Made by a program: the position numbers and the translations under genes. Below the pieces are notes generated by a model. That model was given only the letters and a program-made list of their open reading frames with translations, did no database searches and was not told the DNA's origin. Below are positions 56,268-63,888 of a DNA stretch of 64,000 nucleotides, piece by piece. Source of the DNA: Rhodospirillaceae bacterium bin65 (GTDB lineage: Bacteria > Pseudomonadota > Alphaproteobacteria > Bin65); assembly GCA_002238725.1 (NCBI GenBank), contig MPMX01000011.1, positions 31,843 to 95,842 on the forward strand, in the 5' to 3' direction. Every line of letters starts with the position of its first letter. Within the stretch, counting starts at the first letter, position 1.

Positions 56268-57053
56268 TTACACCAGCGACCGCGCCGTCCAGACGACTTG
56301 GCCGACGGTCTCGGCGTCGCCGGGCCAGGGTGCCGGCTCCCAGGACGGGTGGTCGCTGCGCAGCTCCCAGCCGTCCTTCGTCTCCCCGGCGCGCTTGACG
56401 ACCACCCCGTCTCCGGTCTGCACGACGTAGATACGCCCGTCGACCGGCTTGCGGCGGGTGCGGTCGACCAGGATCGAGCAGCCGTCCGGCAGGGCCGGCT
56501 CCATCGATTCGCCGCGCACGCCGATGACGGCGCACTGCGTTGGATCGAGGCCGCGTCTGTCCAGCCAGTCGCGCCGGAACCAGACATGGCCGACGGCCTC
56601 GTCGCCCAGACTCTCCGCGCCGCCGCCGGCCGCCGCCGCCAGCTCGACGACACTGACCGGCCGGGCGTCCGGCGGCAGATTCTCGTTGCCCGTGCCCTCG
56701 ATTGCCGCGCGGATCGCAGCGGCGGTGTCGGGCGATAGCCCCCGTTTGGGTCGCGGCCCCGCCCATTCCAACGCCCGCTTTCGCATCTTGTCGAGTTCGC
56801 GAGCCACTCCGCGCAATTGTTGGCGGATAGCATCTACGTTCTCCACGCCCCGCGGCGGGCCGATGTAGAATTCCAGGCTGAGGGCGTCCGCCAACCGCTC
56901 AATTGTATCGCTGCGGGTGATCCGCCCGTCCTTCACGCTGCGAACACGGCCAACGGGCACATCAATTGCTTTGGCAAAGGGTCGAAGCCCCTCGCGTTCT
57001 ACCCGTTCCCGGACGGCCTCACGCAGAAACGCCATTCCTGTCGGCGGTGTCAT
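56268..57053 (-). CDS. S24-family (LexA/CI-like) phage repressor
   Basis: 261 aa from the ATG at 57053. N-terminal helix-turn-helix (about 20-60: PFAKAIDVPVGRVRSVKDG), then a linker and an S24 self-cleaving domain with catalytic Ser183 (GVRGESMEPALPDG) and Lys220 (GDGVVVKRAGE). It should repress the divergent right arm and autocleave during SOS. A GTG three codons upstream is possible but lies in the operator-like repeat. Confidence 0.88.
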   Translation of the reverse strand: MTPPTGMAFLREAVRERVEREGLRPFAKAIDVPVGRVRSVKDGRITRSDTIERLADALSLEFYIGPPRGVENVDAIRQQLRGVARELDKMRKRALEWAGPRPKRGLSPDTAAAIRAAIEGTGNENLPPDARPVSVVELAAAAGGGAESLGDEAVGHVWFRRDWLDRRGLDPTQCAVIGVRGESMEPALPDGCSILVDRTRRKPVDGRIYVVQTGDGVVVKRAGETKDGWELRSDHPSWEPAPWPGDAETVGQVVWTARSLV

Positions 57054-57054
57054 A

Positions 57055-57115
57055 AATAACACGATAAGTGAAATACCGCTTGCTGTCTCGTGTTATTAGT
57101 GACATGAACGTGTCA
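57055..57115. promoter_or_regulatory. Operator-like repeats between repressor and right arm
   Basis: AATAACACGA (57055-57064) and its inverse TCGTGTTATT (57088-57097) are 23 bp apart; TGACATGAACGTGTCA (57100-57115) is a further imperfect palindrome touching the next start codon. The short gap between divergent starts (57053 and 57115) makes this the likely repressor control region. Confidence 0.6.
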
Positions 57116-57369
57116 TGGATAGCACAGCTTCGAATCTCCTACGGCTCTGCGACGACTACGCCCGCGCGACGAACCGGGCCGGTTCCACAATTTCCCGCCT
57201 AGCGACTGGCAGCGGCCAGACGTTTTTCCGTTTGCGGGCCGGTTGCTCGATCACAACGAGGCGCGCCGCCCGCGCCTTCCAATGGTTCTCCGACCATTGG
57301 CCCGCCGACCTGCCTTGGCCGGCGGACATCCTGCGGCCCGCGCCGAGCCCCGACCGGGACGCCGCGTGA
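57115..57369 (+). CDS. Small phage protein, possible HTH, 84 aa
   Basis: First gene of the right arm. LLRLCDDYARATNRAGSTIS looks like a short helix-turn-helix-like segment; AFQWFSDHWPADLPWPADI is a run I associate with small early phage proteins of alphaproteobacteria. Could be a Cro-like regulator by position. Its stop overlaps the next start. Confidence 0.55.
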   Translation: MDSTASNLLRLCDDYARATNRAGSTISRLATGSGQTFFRLRAGCSITTRRAARAFQWFSDHWPADLPWPADILRPAPSPDRDAA

Positions 57370-57608
57370 TGGGCGAACGCGCGCATGCCTGGCGCTCAGG
57401 CCGGATCGAGTTCCGGCCACTTCAATCCAAATGCCCGGAAGGGGCTCTACCGCTTCCACCTGTACTGCGAACGAGGATCGAGGCAAAGGCGCGGCACAGT
57501 TACGACGGCAAGACGCTGCTGGTGCCGGGCATTCCGGAGGCCGAAAGCGACACCGAGGCGCTCGATGCGCTGGAGCGGTTTTGCGACCGACTCAGAGGTG
57601 GCGCGTGA
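57369..57608 (+). CDS. Small phage protein, 79 aa
   Basis: Starts at the ATG in TGATG. SGRIEFRPLQSKCPEGALPL and YDGKTLLVPGIPEAES are the visible blocks; no named family. Coupled on both sides by stop/start overlaps. Confidence 0.55.
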   Translation: MGERAHAWRSGRIEFRPLQSKCPEGALPLPPVLRTRIEAKARHSYDGKTLLVPGIPEAESDTEALDALERFCDRLRGGA

Positions 57609-57850
57609 TGTCACCGGCCCGCCTCACCCTGCCGGCCCGAGCGGCGCTGCGCAGCGCCCTGGCCGAATGCAACCCGCAAGGTTGCGTCTACCTCTGGCGC
57701 CCGCTTTACGGCGCCGCCCGCGAGGCTTTGGTCCGCTATCTGTTCCGTCACGGACTAGTGCGGTGCAATCCTGTCGGCCCGCCCGCGCGTCACGAGATCG
57801 GCCTCATTACAGAGCGCGGTCGTGCTGCACTGCGCTCCGGCGCGATCTGA
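57608..57850 (+). CDS. Small phage protein, 80 aa
   Basis: Starts within TGATG at the previous stop. Begins MSPARLTLPARAALRSALAE; ALVRYLFRHGLVRCNPVG and LITERGRAAL suggest a winged-helix-like fold. Function unknown. Confidence 0.5.
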   Translation: MSPARLTLPARAALRSALAECNPQGCVYLWRPLYGAAREALVRYLFRHGLVRCNPVGPPARHEIGLITERGRAALRSGAI

Positions 57851-57857
57851 CCGCCCG

Positions 57858-58268
57858 ATGCACGCCGCGCGCCTCGACACCTCGCCCCGCCTGCGCGCCG
57901 TGCACGCGCTGCTGGCGGACGGGGTCGAGCGCTCGACCAGGGAAATCATCGCCGGCGCCGGGGTCTGCGCCGTCAATTCCTGCATCGCCGAATTGCGCGT
58001 CAACGGCGCCGTGATCGCCTGCCGCCGGGAGGACGACCGGGAAACCGGCAAGGTCCGGTTCCTCTACCGCATGACGAGACCCGTGCCGCCGCCGGCTCCG
58101 CCCGGCGACGGCCGGCCTGCCCCGAACGCCGAGGCCGGGGCGAACGCTGCCCTCGGCACAGCCTGCTCCCCTATCAGGCGCGCTGGGTCGCCGACAAATC
58201 TCCGCTCAAGGTGGCCGAGAAAAGCCGGCGCATCGGCTTTTCCTGGACGGAGGCCTACGACTCCGTGA
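57858..58268 (+). CDS. Phage winged-helix protein upstream of terminase
   Basis: 136 aa as an open frame. Only the first ~70 residues look real: SPRLRAVHALLADGVERSTR and AGVCAVNSCIAELRVNGAVI, ending near KVRFLYRM. The remaining part overlaps the terminase N-terminus in another frame and has no homology, so this end is probably a frameshift product. Likely a small DNA-binding protein. Confidence 0.5.
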   Translation: MHAARLDTSPRLRAVHALLADGVERSTREIIAGAGVCAVNSCIAELRVNGAVIACRREDDRETGKVRFLYRMTRPVPPPAPPGDGRPAPNAEAGANAALGTACSPIRRAGSPTNLRSRWPRKAGASAFPGRRPTTP

Positions 58269-59575
58269 TGCACGCCGGCGAGGGCCTCGGCTCGGTCTAC
58301 TATCAGTCCTACGAGAAAGAAATGACCCGCGGCTTTATCGACGACGCCGCGGGCTGGGCCAGGCGGCTCCAGATCGGCGCCAGCGCCGTCGGCGAGACCA
58401 TCGTCGAAGACGAGCAGGCGTTCCGAATCGCCATGGCGTCGGGCAAGGAAATTCTCGCCATGTCCAGCGCGCCGCGCGCCTTCCGCTCCAAGGGCCGGCC
58501 GGGCGACCGGGCGATTATCGACGAGGCCGGCCATGTGGACGATATCGAGGAGGTGCTGGCGGCAGCCCTGGCGTTCCTGATGTGGGGCGGCTCGGCCCAT
58601 ATCTTCTCGACCCATTTCGGCGACGCCAACCCGTTCAACGGCCTGGTCCGCGATATCCGCGACGGCGTGCGGCCGGGCAGCCTGCATCGCGTCACCTTCG
58701 CCGACGCCGTGGCGGACGGCCTGTGCCGACGCGTGTTCGAGGTGACGCACCGGGAATGGTCGCAGCGCGCCGAGGCCGAATGGGTCGCCGGCATCCGCGC
58801 CTTCTACGGCGCGCGCGCCGAGGAGGAGCTGGACTGCATCCCGTCGGCCGGCTTCGGCGCGTTCCTCGCCTGGGCGCTGATCCGGGCCTGCGAGCACGCC
58901 CAGGCCGGCGACCCGTCGGCCTACGGCGGCGGCCCGGTCTGGCTGGGCGTCGATATTGCCCGCCGGCGAAACCTGTGGGTCGCCTCGGCGCTGGAGCAGG
59001 TCGGCGACGTGCTTTGGGCGCGCGAGATCGTCGAGCGTCAGAACATCCCGTTTTCCGAGCAGCGCGCCATCGTGCGGGACATGAGGGATCGCTACCGGCC
59101 CGTGCGCATCGCGGTCGACCAGACCGGGATGGGCGAGGGCGAAGTCGAAAAGCTCCAGGACGAGTTGGGCCGGCACCTGGTCGAAGGCGTGCTGCTGACT
59201 TCGCCGCGCCGCCTGACCGTGGCGACAGCGCTCAAGGAGGCTATGGAGGACCGCCGGCTGCGGATTCCCGAGCGCGAGCCGCTGCGCCGCGATCTCCATT
59301 CCGTGCGCACGGAAATCGGCCCGACCGGCGCACCGCGGCTGGTCGCCGATACCGACAAGGAGGGCGGCCATGCCGACCGCTTCTGGTCGCTCGCCCTGGC
59401 TTGCGCCGCGGCGGACGGCGGCGACACGGAATACTCCTACCAGCCGGCCGGCGCCCCGGACCCGCGGCGGCCGCACATGCCGCGCGGATATGCGGACGAG
59501 GGGCCGGACGCCGACTTCGCGAGGCCGGGGCGACACGCCGATATCGTCGGCGGTTCGGCCGGCGGCATTTTCTAG
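58163..59575 (+). CDS. Mu-like terminase large subunit (gp28 type), 5' end disrupted
   Basis: About 470 aa. LLPYQARWVADKSPLKVAEK (from CTG 58163) is the usual N-terminus; the ATPase has the Walker-A-like KSRRIGFSW and Walker B AIIDEAG, and the nuclease domain starts at VWLGVDIARRRNLW. Packages phage DNA. The frame has no ATG, GTG or TTG between the stop at 57848 and a GTG at 58211 that would remove the start motif. An in-phase ATG exists at 58071 only in another frame, so a 1-base deletion is likely. Confidence 0.78.
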   Translation: MLPYQARWVADKSPLKVAEKSRRIGFSWTEAYDSVMHAGEGLGSVYYQSYEKEMTRGFIDDAAGWARRLQIGASAVGETIVEDEQAFRIAMASGKEILAMSSAPRAFRSKGRPGDRAIIDEAGHVDDIEEVLAAALAFLMWGGSAHIFSTHFGDANPFNGLVRDIRDGVRPGSLHRVTFADAVADGLCRRVFEVTHREWSQRAEAEWVAGIRAFYGARAEEELDCIPSAGFGAFLAWALIRACEHAQAGDPSAYGGGPVWLGVDIARRRNLWVASALEQVGDVLWAREIVERQNIPFSEQRAIVRDMRDRYRPVRIAVDQTGMGEGEVEKLQDELGRHLVEGVLLTSPRRLTVATALKEAMEDRRLRIPEREPLRRDLHSVRTEIGPTGAPRLVADTDKEGGHADRFWSLALACAAADGGDTEYSYQPAGAPDPRRPHMPRGYADEGPDADFARPGRHADIVGGSAGGIF

Positions 59576-59584
59576 GGTGGCGCC

Positions 59585-61165
59585 ATGCCCGAGCTGATCG
59601 ATCAATACGGCCGGCCGATCCGCAAGGAGCTGCTGACCCAGGAGGTGGCCGGCCCGACCGTTGCCGGCGTCCGCTCCGTCGCCGGCGCCGCGCAGCAAAT
59701 CCGGGCCATCGACATTCAGCGCGTCGCCGCGATCCTCCGCGAGTCGACGGACGGCGACCCGATCCGGTACCTCGAACTGGCCGAGGAAATGGAGGAGCGC
59801 GACCTGCATTACCTGGCCGTGCTCGGCACGCGGCGGCGCCAGGTCGCCCAACTGAAGATCTCGGTCGAGCCTGTTGACGACAGCGCCGAGGCCGAGGCCG
59901 ACGCGGAGCTGCTTCGCGACTGGCTGCGGCACGACGAGCTTGAGGACGAGATATTCGATCTGCTCGACGCCATCGGCAAAGGCTTCGCCGTCTCGGAGAT
60001 CATTTGGGAGACCTCCGAAGGGCAATGGATGCCGGAGCGGCTCGAATACCGCCTGCCGCAATGGTTCCGCTACGACCGGGAAACCGGCGCGCGGTTGCAG
60101 CGCCGGGGCGACGGCTTCGAATGGCTCGATCTGGAGCCGGCGAAATTCGTCGTCCACCAGCACCAGGCGAAATCCGGCCTGCCCATCCGCGGCGGCCTGG
60201 CGCGGGCCGCCGCCTGGGCCTGGGTGTTCAAGCTGTTCGGCACGCGCGACTGGCTGCGCTTCGTCGAGGCTTACGGCCACCCGCTCCGCGTGGGCAAATT
60301 CGACAAGTCCGCGCAGACGGAGGACCGCGCCATCCTGCTGCGCGCCGTCACCAACATCGCCAGCGACGCCGCGGCGATCATCCCGGAAGGGATGTCTATC
60401 GAGTTTATCGAGAACGCCGGGACCGGCGTGCGCTCCGATCTGTACCGCGATTTGCTGGGCTATTTCGACAACCAGGTTTCCAAGGCGGTGCTCGGCCAGA
60501 CCCTCACCATGCAGGAAGGCGAGGGTGGCTCCGGCTCCTACGCCCTGGGCAAGGTGCACAACGAGGTCCGGCACGATATCGAGCGGTCGGACGCGCGCCA
60601 GCTTGCGGCGACCCTCACGCGGGCCGTCGGCGTGCCGCTGGTCTTTCTCAACCGCGGCATGCGCCGGAAATGGCCGCGCTTTGTCATCGGCCGGGAGGAG
60701 CAGACAGACACCGGACTTCTCGCCGAAGTCCTGGCGAAGCTGGTGCCGCTCGGCCTGAACGTCCGGTCGGCCGAGGTCCGGGGGCATCTCGGCCTGACCG
60801 ACCCCGGCGAGGGCGACGAGGTGCTCGGCCCTGCGGCGCCGCCGCCCGCCGATGCGGGGCCGGAAGCGGCGCGCGCGTTTTCCCGCGCCATGGCGCGCGC
60901 GGCCGGCCAGCGCGGCGACGCCATCGACGCCGCTGTCGCCACCCTGCTCGCCGGCGAAGGCTGGGAGCCGATGATGGAGCCGGTGATCGAGCCTATCCTG
61001 GCGGCCGCCGGCGCGGCGCTGGAGCGCGGCGACAGCCTGGAGGATTTCCGGGCGCAGCTACCCGGCCTGTTCGCCGACATGGACGATTCCCGGCTCGTCG
61101 AAACCCTACACCGCATGGGCTTCACCGCCGCCCTCTCCGGCCAGGCCGGCCTGGACGATGCCTGA
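59585..61165 (+). CDS. Mu-like portal protein (DUF935, gp29 type)
   Basis: 526 aa. ELIDQYGRPIRKELLTQEVA, MEERDLHYLAVLGTRRRQVA, GKGFAVSEIIWE, LGQTLTMQEGEGGSGSYALG and RNRGM-like FLNRGMRRKWPRF are family blocks. Forms the DNA gate of the capsid. Ala-rich C-terminus. Ten bases after the terminase stop; 8-bp overlap with the next gene. Confidence 0.88.
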   Translation: MPELIDQYGRPIRKELLTQEVAGPTVAGVRSVAGAAQQIRAIDIQRVAAILRESTDGDPIRYLELAEEMEERDLHYLAVLGTRRRQVAQLKISVEPVDDSAEAEADAELLRDWLRHDELEDEIFDLLDAIGKGFAVSEIIWETSEGQWMPERLEYRLPQWFRYDRETGARLQRRGDGFEWLDLEPAKFVVHQHQAKSGLPIRGGLARAAAWAWVFKLFGTRDWLRFVEAYGHPLRVGKFDKSAQTEDRAILLRAVTNIASDAAAIIPEGMSIEFIENAGTGVRSDLYRDLLGYFDNQVSKAVLGQTLTMQEGEGGSGSYALGKVHNEVRHDIERSDARQLAATLTRAVGVPLVFLNRGMRRKWPRFVIGREEQTDTGLLAEVLAKLVPLGLNVRSAEVRGHLGLTDPGEGDEVLGPAAPPPADAGPEAARAFSRAMARAAGQRGDAIDAAVATLLAGEGWEPMMEPVIEPILAAAGAALERGDSLEDFRAQLPGLFADMDDSRLVETLHRMGFTAALSGQAGLDDA

Positions 61166-61370
61166 TAGCGCTGCCGCAGACGGCGGCGCGGCACTGACCG
61201 GCGCGCCGCCGGCGCTGCCTGAGTGGATTCGGATCGTCCCGTCCGGCGGGCTTGCGCGCGTTGTCGGCCGGTACTCGACCGGCGCGCTCGTCGTGGAGGA
61301 TTCTATCGGCCAGGTCTGGATCGTCGAGGCGGAACAATACGAGCCGGTCGGCCGTAGCGCCTTGGCCTGA
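61158..61370 (+). CDS. Small phage protein between portal and MuF, 70 aa
   Basis: Overlaps the portal gene by 8 bp. PEWIRIVPSGGLARVVGRYS and ALVVEDSIGQVWIVEAEQYE suggest a small beta-rich protein. No family recognised. Confidence 0.5.
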   Translation: MPDSAAADGGAALTGAPPALPEWIRIVPSGGLARVVGRYSTGALVVEDSIGQVWIVEAEQYEPVGRSALA

Positions 61371-61400
61371 CCCGCCGGGGGCGGCGGCCGGCGGGCGCCC

Positions 61401-62919
61401 TTGGCCCGCCCCGGCGGGGGGGGCGCCTGAATTCCTGCTGGCCCCGCCGGTCGCGGCCATCGGCCATTTCCGGGCCAAGGGCCACCATGTCGGTTTCGAC
61501 TGGCGCGATACCGACGCGGCCGAACACTTGCGCTCCTTCACCGTCGCCAAGGCCATGCGCCTGGATGTACTCCAGGATATCCGCAGCGCCGTGGACAGCG
61601 CCCTGGCCGAGGGCCGGAGCTTCGCGCAATTCCACAAGGAGTTGGAGCCGCTGTTGCGGGAAAAGGACTGGTGGGGCCGCGGCGCGCGGCTCGACCCGAA
61701 GACGGGCAAGATAGAAACCGCCCAGCTCGGGTCGGCGCGGCGGCTGCGGATCATCTACGACACCAACCTGCGCATGGCTCACGCCAAGGGGCGGTGGGAG
61801 CGGATAGAGCGAACCGCCGAGGCCCGGCCCTGGCTGCGCTATGTCGCCGTCCAGGACGCCCGGACGCGGCCGGAGCACATGGCCTGGCACGGCACGGTGC
61901 TGCCCTGGGACCATCCGTTTTGGGAGACCCACTATCCGCCGTGCGGCTGGCGCTGCCGCTGCGTCGTCGTGCAGCTCTCGGACGACGATCTGGAGGCTTT
62001 CGGCTTCACGCCCTCCGGGACGCCGCCGGCGGGCTGGGATAAGGCCCGGCCCTGGACCAACAAGCGCACCGGCGAGACCGTCCAGGTGCCGGTCGGGATC
62101 GACCCCGGCTTTCAACACAATGTCGGCCTGCTCAAGCCGGTGGCGCCGGCGCAGAAACATCTCGCCGAAAAGATCGCGGCCGCCCCGCCCGATCTGGCGA
62201 AGGCGGCCGAGGCGAAGGAACTGGACGACTGGGTCGCCCTCGGCCGGGGCGAGCGCGAGCGCCTGGTCGAGGAGGCCGGCCGCATCGGGGCCGTAGATTT
62301 CGAGCCGCGCCTGCGCGAGGCGATCCGGCGCGAGTTGCGCGAGCGGCGCGGCGCCGGCCAGGTCGCCGCCGAGGTCGGACGCGACGGCGGGAGCGCAGCA
62401 GCGGTGCAGCGCGTCAAGGAGGCTGCCGCCCTGCTGCCCCGGTCCTGGATCGAGGCAGCCAACAGGGTGCCGCTCAAGGTCGTCCGGGGCGGCAAGCGCG
62501 GGGCGCACTGGTCGGCCCATGCCTGGGGCGACGGGGCCGGGCGGATTCGGTTGAGCGACGCCAAGAAAAGCCCCAGCGTCGCGCTCCATGAGTACACCCA
62601 CCATATCCAGGACGCCGCGCCGGACCTCGACGCCGTGTTTATCGCCCTCCACCGGCGGCGCACGAAGGACGCCAATTCGGAGGTGCTCTACGAACACCTG
62701 CCCAAGGAAAAGGGCCGGCCGGACGACTATATCGAGCGCTATACCGGCCGGGAGTATTTCCGGAAGGGCGGCCTGCACCCGGCGGAGGTGATCACGACCT
62801 CGGTCGAGCAGGTGCTGCACACGCCGCGCGGGCGCGATTTCCTGGCAAGGTTGGCGCTCGACGACCCGGAAATGCTCGATCTTGTCCTCGGTCTCCTGTT
62901 GCATTACGATCCGGTCTGA
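61401..62919 (+). CDS. MuF (phage head morphogenesis) protein with C-terminal HExxH peptidase-like domain; frame broken at G8
   Basis: About 505 aa if one G is removed from the eight-G run at 61416-61423. A TTG at 61401 then opens a natural N-terminus (LARPGGGAPEFLLAPPVAA) that joins the long frame. MuF domain at about 15-210: HFRAKGHHVGFDWRDTDA, LRIIYDTNLRMAHAKGRWE, YVAVQDARTRPEHMAWHG and the Cys-rich PPCGWRCRCVV. A linker follows, then a distinct C-terminal domain with LHEYTHHIQD (HExxH, His at about 396) and AEVITTSVEQVL with possible third-ligand Glu. MuF proteins with exchangeable C-terminal toxins are known from temperate phages. Confidence 0.75.
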
Positions 62920-62920
62920 T

Positions 62921-63271
62921 ATGGCAAAGCACATCATCCGCATCCCGGATCGGCTGCGCGGCCGCGAGTTGCGCACCATCGAATGGGATGACGAGGCCGG
63001 CACGGTTTCGGGCGATCATTCCGAGATCGACGATATCCGCCGGGTCTTTGCCGCGCCCAAGCCGGTGACGGTCGGCCAGGGCGCCGTGTGGGACCTTCGT
63101 GATCCGGCGCACGACCCGGCTGAGTTCCTGGTCCTGATCGAGCAGGCGTTCTGGCCGGCACTCGATCCGCCGTTGCGCGAGACCCTGCCGGCCGTGTTCG
63201 ACGGCGTGGCGCTGCCGGCGCCGGAGTTCGACGGCGAGACGCACCAGGAACCGCCCGCGCGCGCCGCCTGA
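62921..63271 (+). CDS. Small protein after MuF, candidate immunity/partner
   Basis: 116 aa, starts 1 bp after the MuF stop. Acidic and soluble: HIIRIPDRLRGRELRTIEWD, GTVSGDHSEIDDIRRVFA, VWDLRDPAHDPAEFLVLIE. No recognised family and no signal peptide. The position directly after a toxin-like MuF protein is where immunity genes usually lie; that role is inference only. Confidence 0.6.
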   Translation: MAKHIIRIPDRLRGRELRTIEWDDEAGTVSGDHSEIDDIRRVFAAPKPVTVGQGAVWDLRDPAHDPAEFLVLIEQAFWPALDPPLRETLPAVFDGVALPAPEFDGETHQEPPARAA

Positions 63272-63468
63272 CTTGGCGCTCTTCGACGCTCTCCGGCACG
63301 CTCCGTCCGCTGCACCGTCGTTCGGTCGTTTCGGTCCCTCTAATCGGTGCGGTTTTTTCCCGGTGCGCACGGGTGTCTTTTCGGCATGGATTTTCCCGCT
63401 CTTACGCGGCCCCTGAAACGCCGGTAAATCGACCGTTTATAGGCCCTGCACCGCCCGTTTCCGCGCCG

Positions 63469-63602
63469 GATTCAAAGCGACTTTCGCATGGGCGATTTTC
63501 CCGGCGCCTTCCGGGCAGCCCGCGCAAGCCCTTGATTCATGGGAAAAATCCCACCTTGTCCCAGCGCATCCCGCGTTATCCCGCCTCAAAGAGACTTACG
63601 CA
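63469..63602 (+). repeat. Element end repeats, right (two copies)
   Basis: GATTCAAAGCGACTTTCGC at 63469-63487 matches the left copies with one or two differences; the second copy at about 63584-63602 has about five. Both are followed by ATGGG. Orientation is opposite to the left end, as expected for terminal binding sites of a transposable element. Confidence 0.55.
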
Positions 63603-63741
63603 TGGGTACAGGGCGAGCCGCGCCCCTACGCCCCCTCCCCCCGACCCCCTCCCCCGGAGGGGAGGGGGAGCTTCGTTCCGGAAACGCCGCGCCAAAGCCG
63701 AAAACTGCCGCAATTCCAAGACATTACCCCCCCTCCCCTTG

Positions 63742-63757
63742 GGATTCCTCTGCGAAA
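63742..63757 (+). repeat. 16-bp direct repeat, right copy
   Basis: GGATTCCTCTGCGAAA, identical to 46190-46205 and in the same orientation. Confidence 0.5.
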
Positions 63758-63888
63758 TTCCCGGGGAAGGTTTTGTCGGGAGCGGATCGGGTATTTTCCG
63801 GCAGCTTTGGGTATCGATCAGGGTGTTCGATCCAGCGCTGCCGGGCCGTGCGTCGGCGTATTTTGCGGATTTCGGGTGCGCCGGGGTC

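Larger units (their letters stand above)
63272..63888. other. Gene-free right junction with element end repeats
   Basis: 617 bases without a credible gene. Right copies of the end repeat: GATTCAAAGCGACTTTCGC (63469-63487) and a degenerate copy CCTCAAAGAGACTTACGC (63584-63601ish), both inverted relative to the left ones. A C/G-rich inverted repeat (about 63627-63671: CCCCCTCCCC paired with GGGGAGGGGG) and the second 16-bp direct repeat (63742-63757) follow. Confidence 0.55.

Noticed and set aside
58064..60787. 907-aa open frame opposite terminase and portal
   Set aside because: Antisense to two recognised phage genes, no domains visible.
46364..63271. Gene transfer agent cluster
   Set aside because: The terminase, portal, MuF, protease and decoration genes are of Mu type, and the order is not that of the RcGTA cluster.
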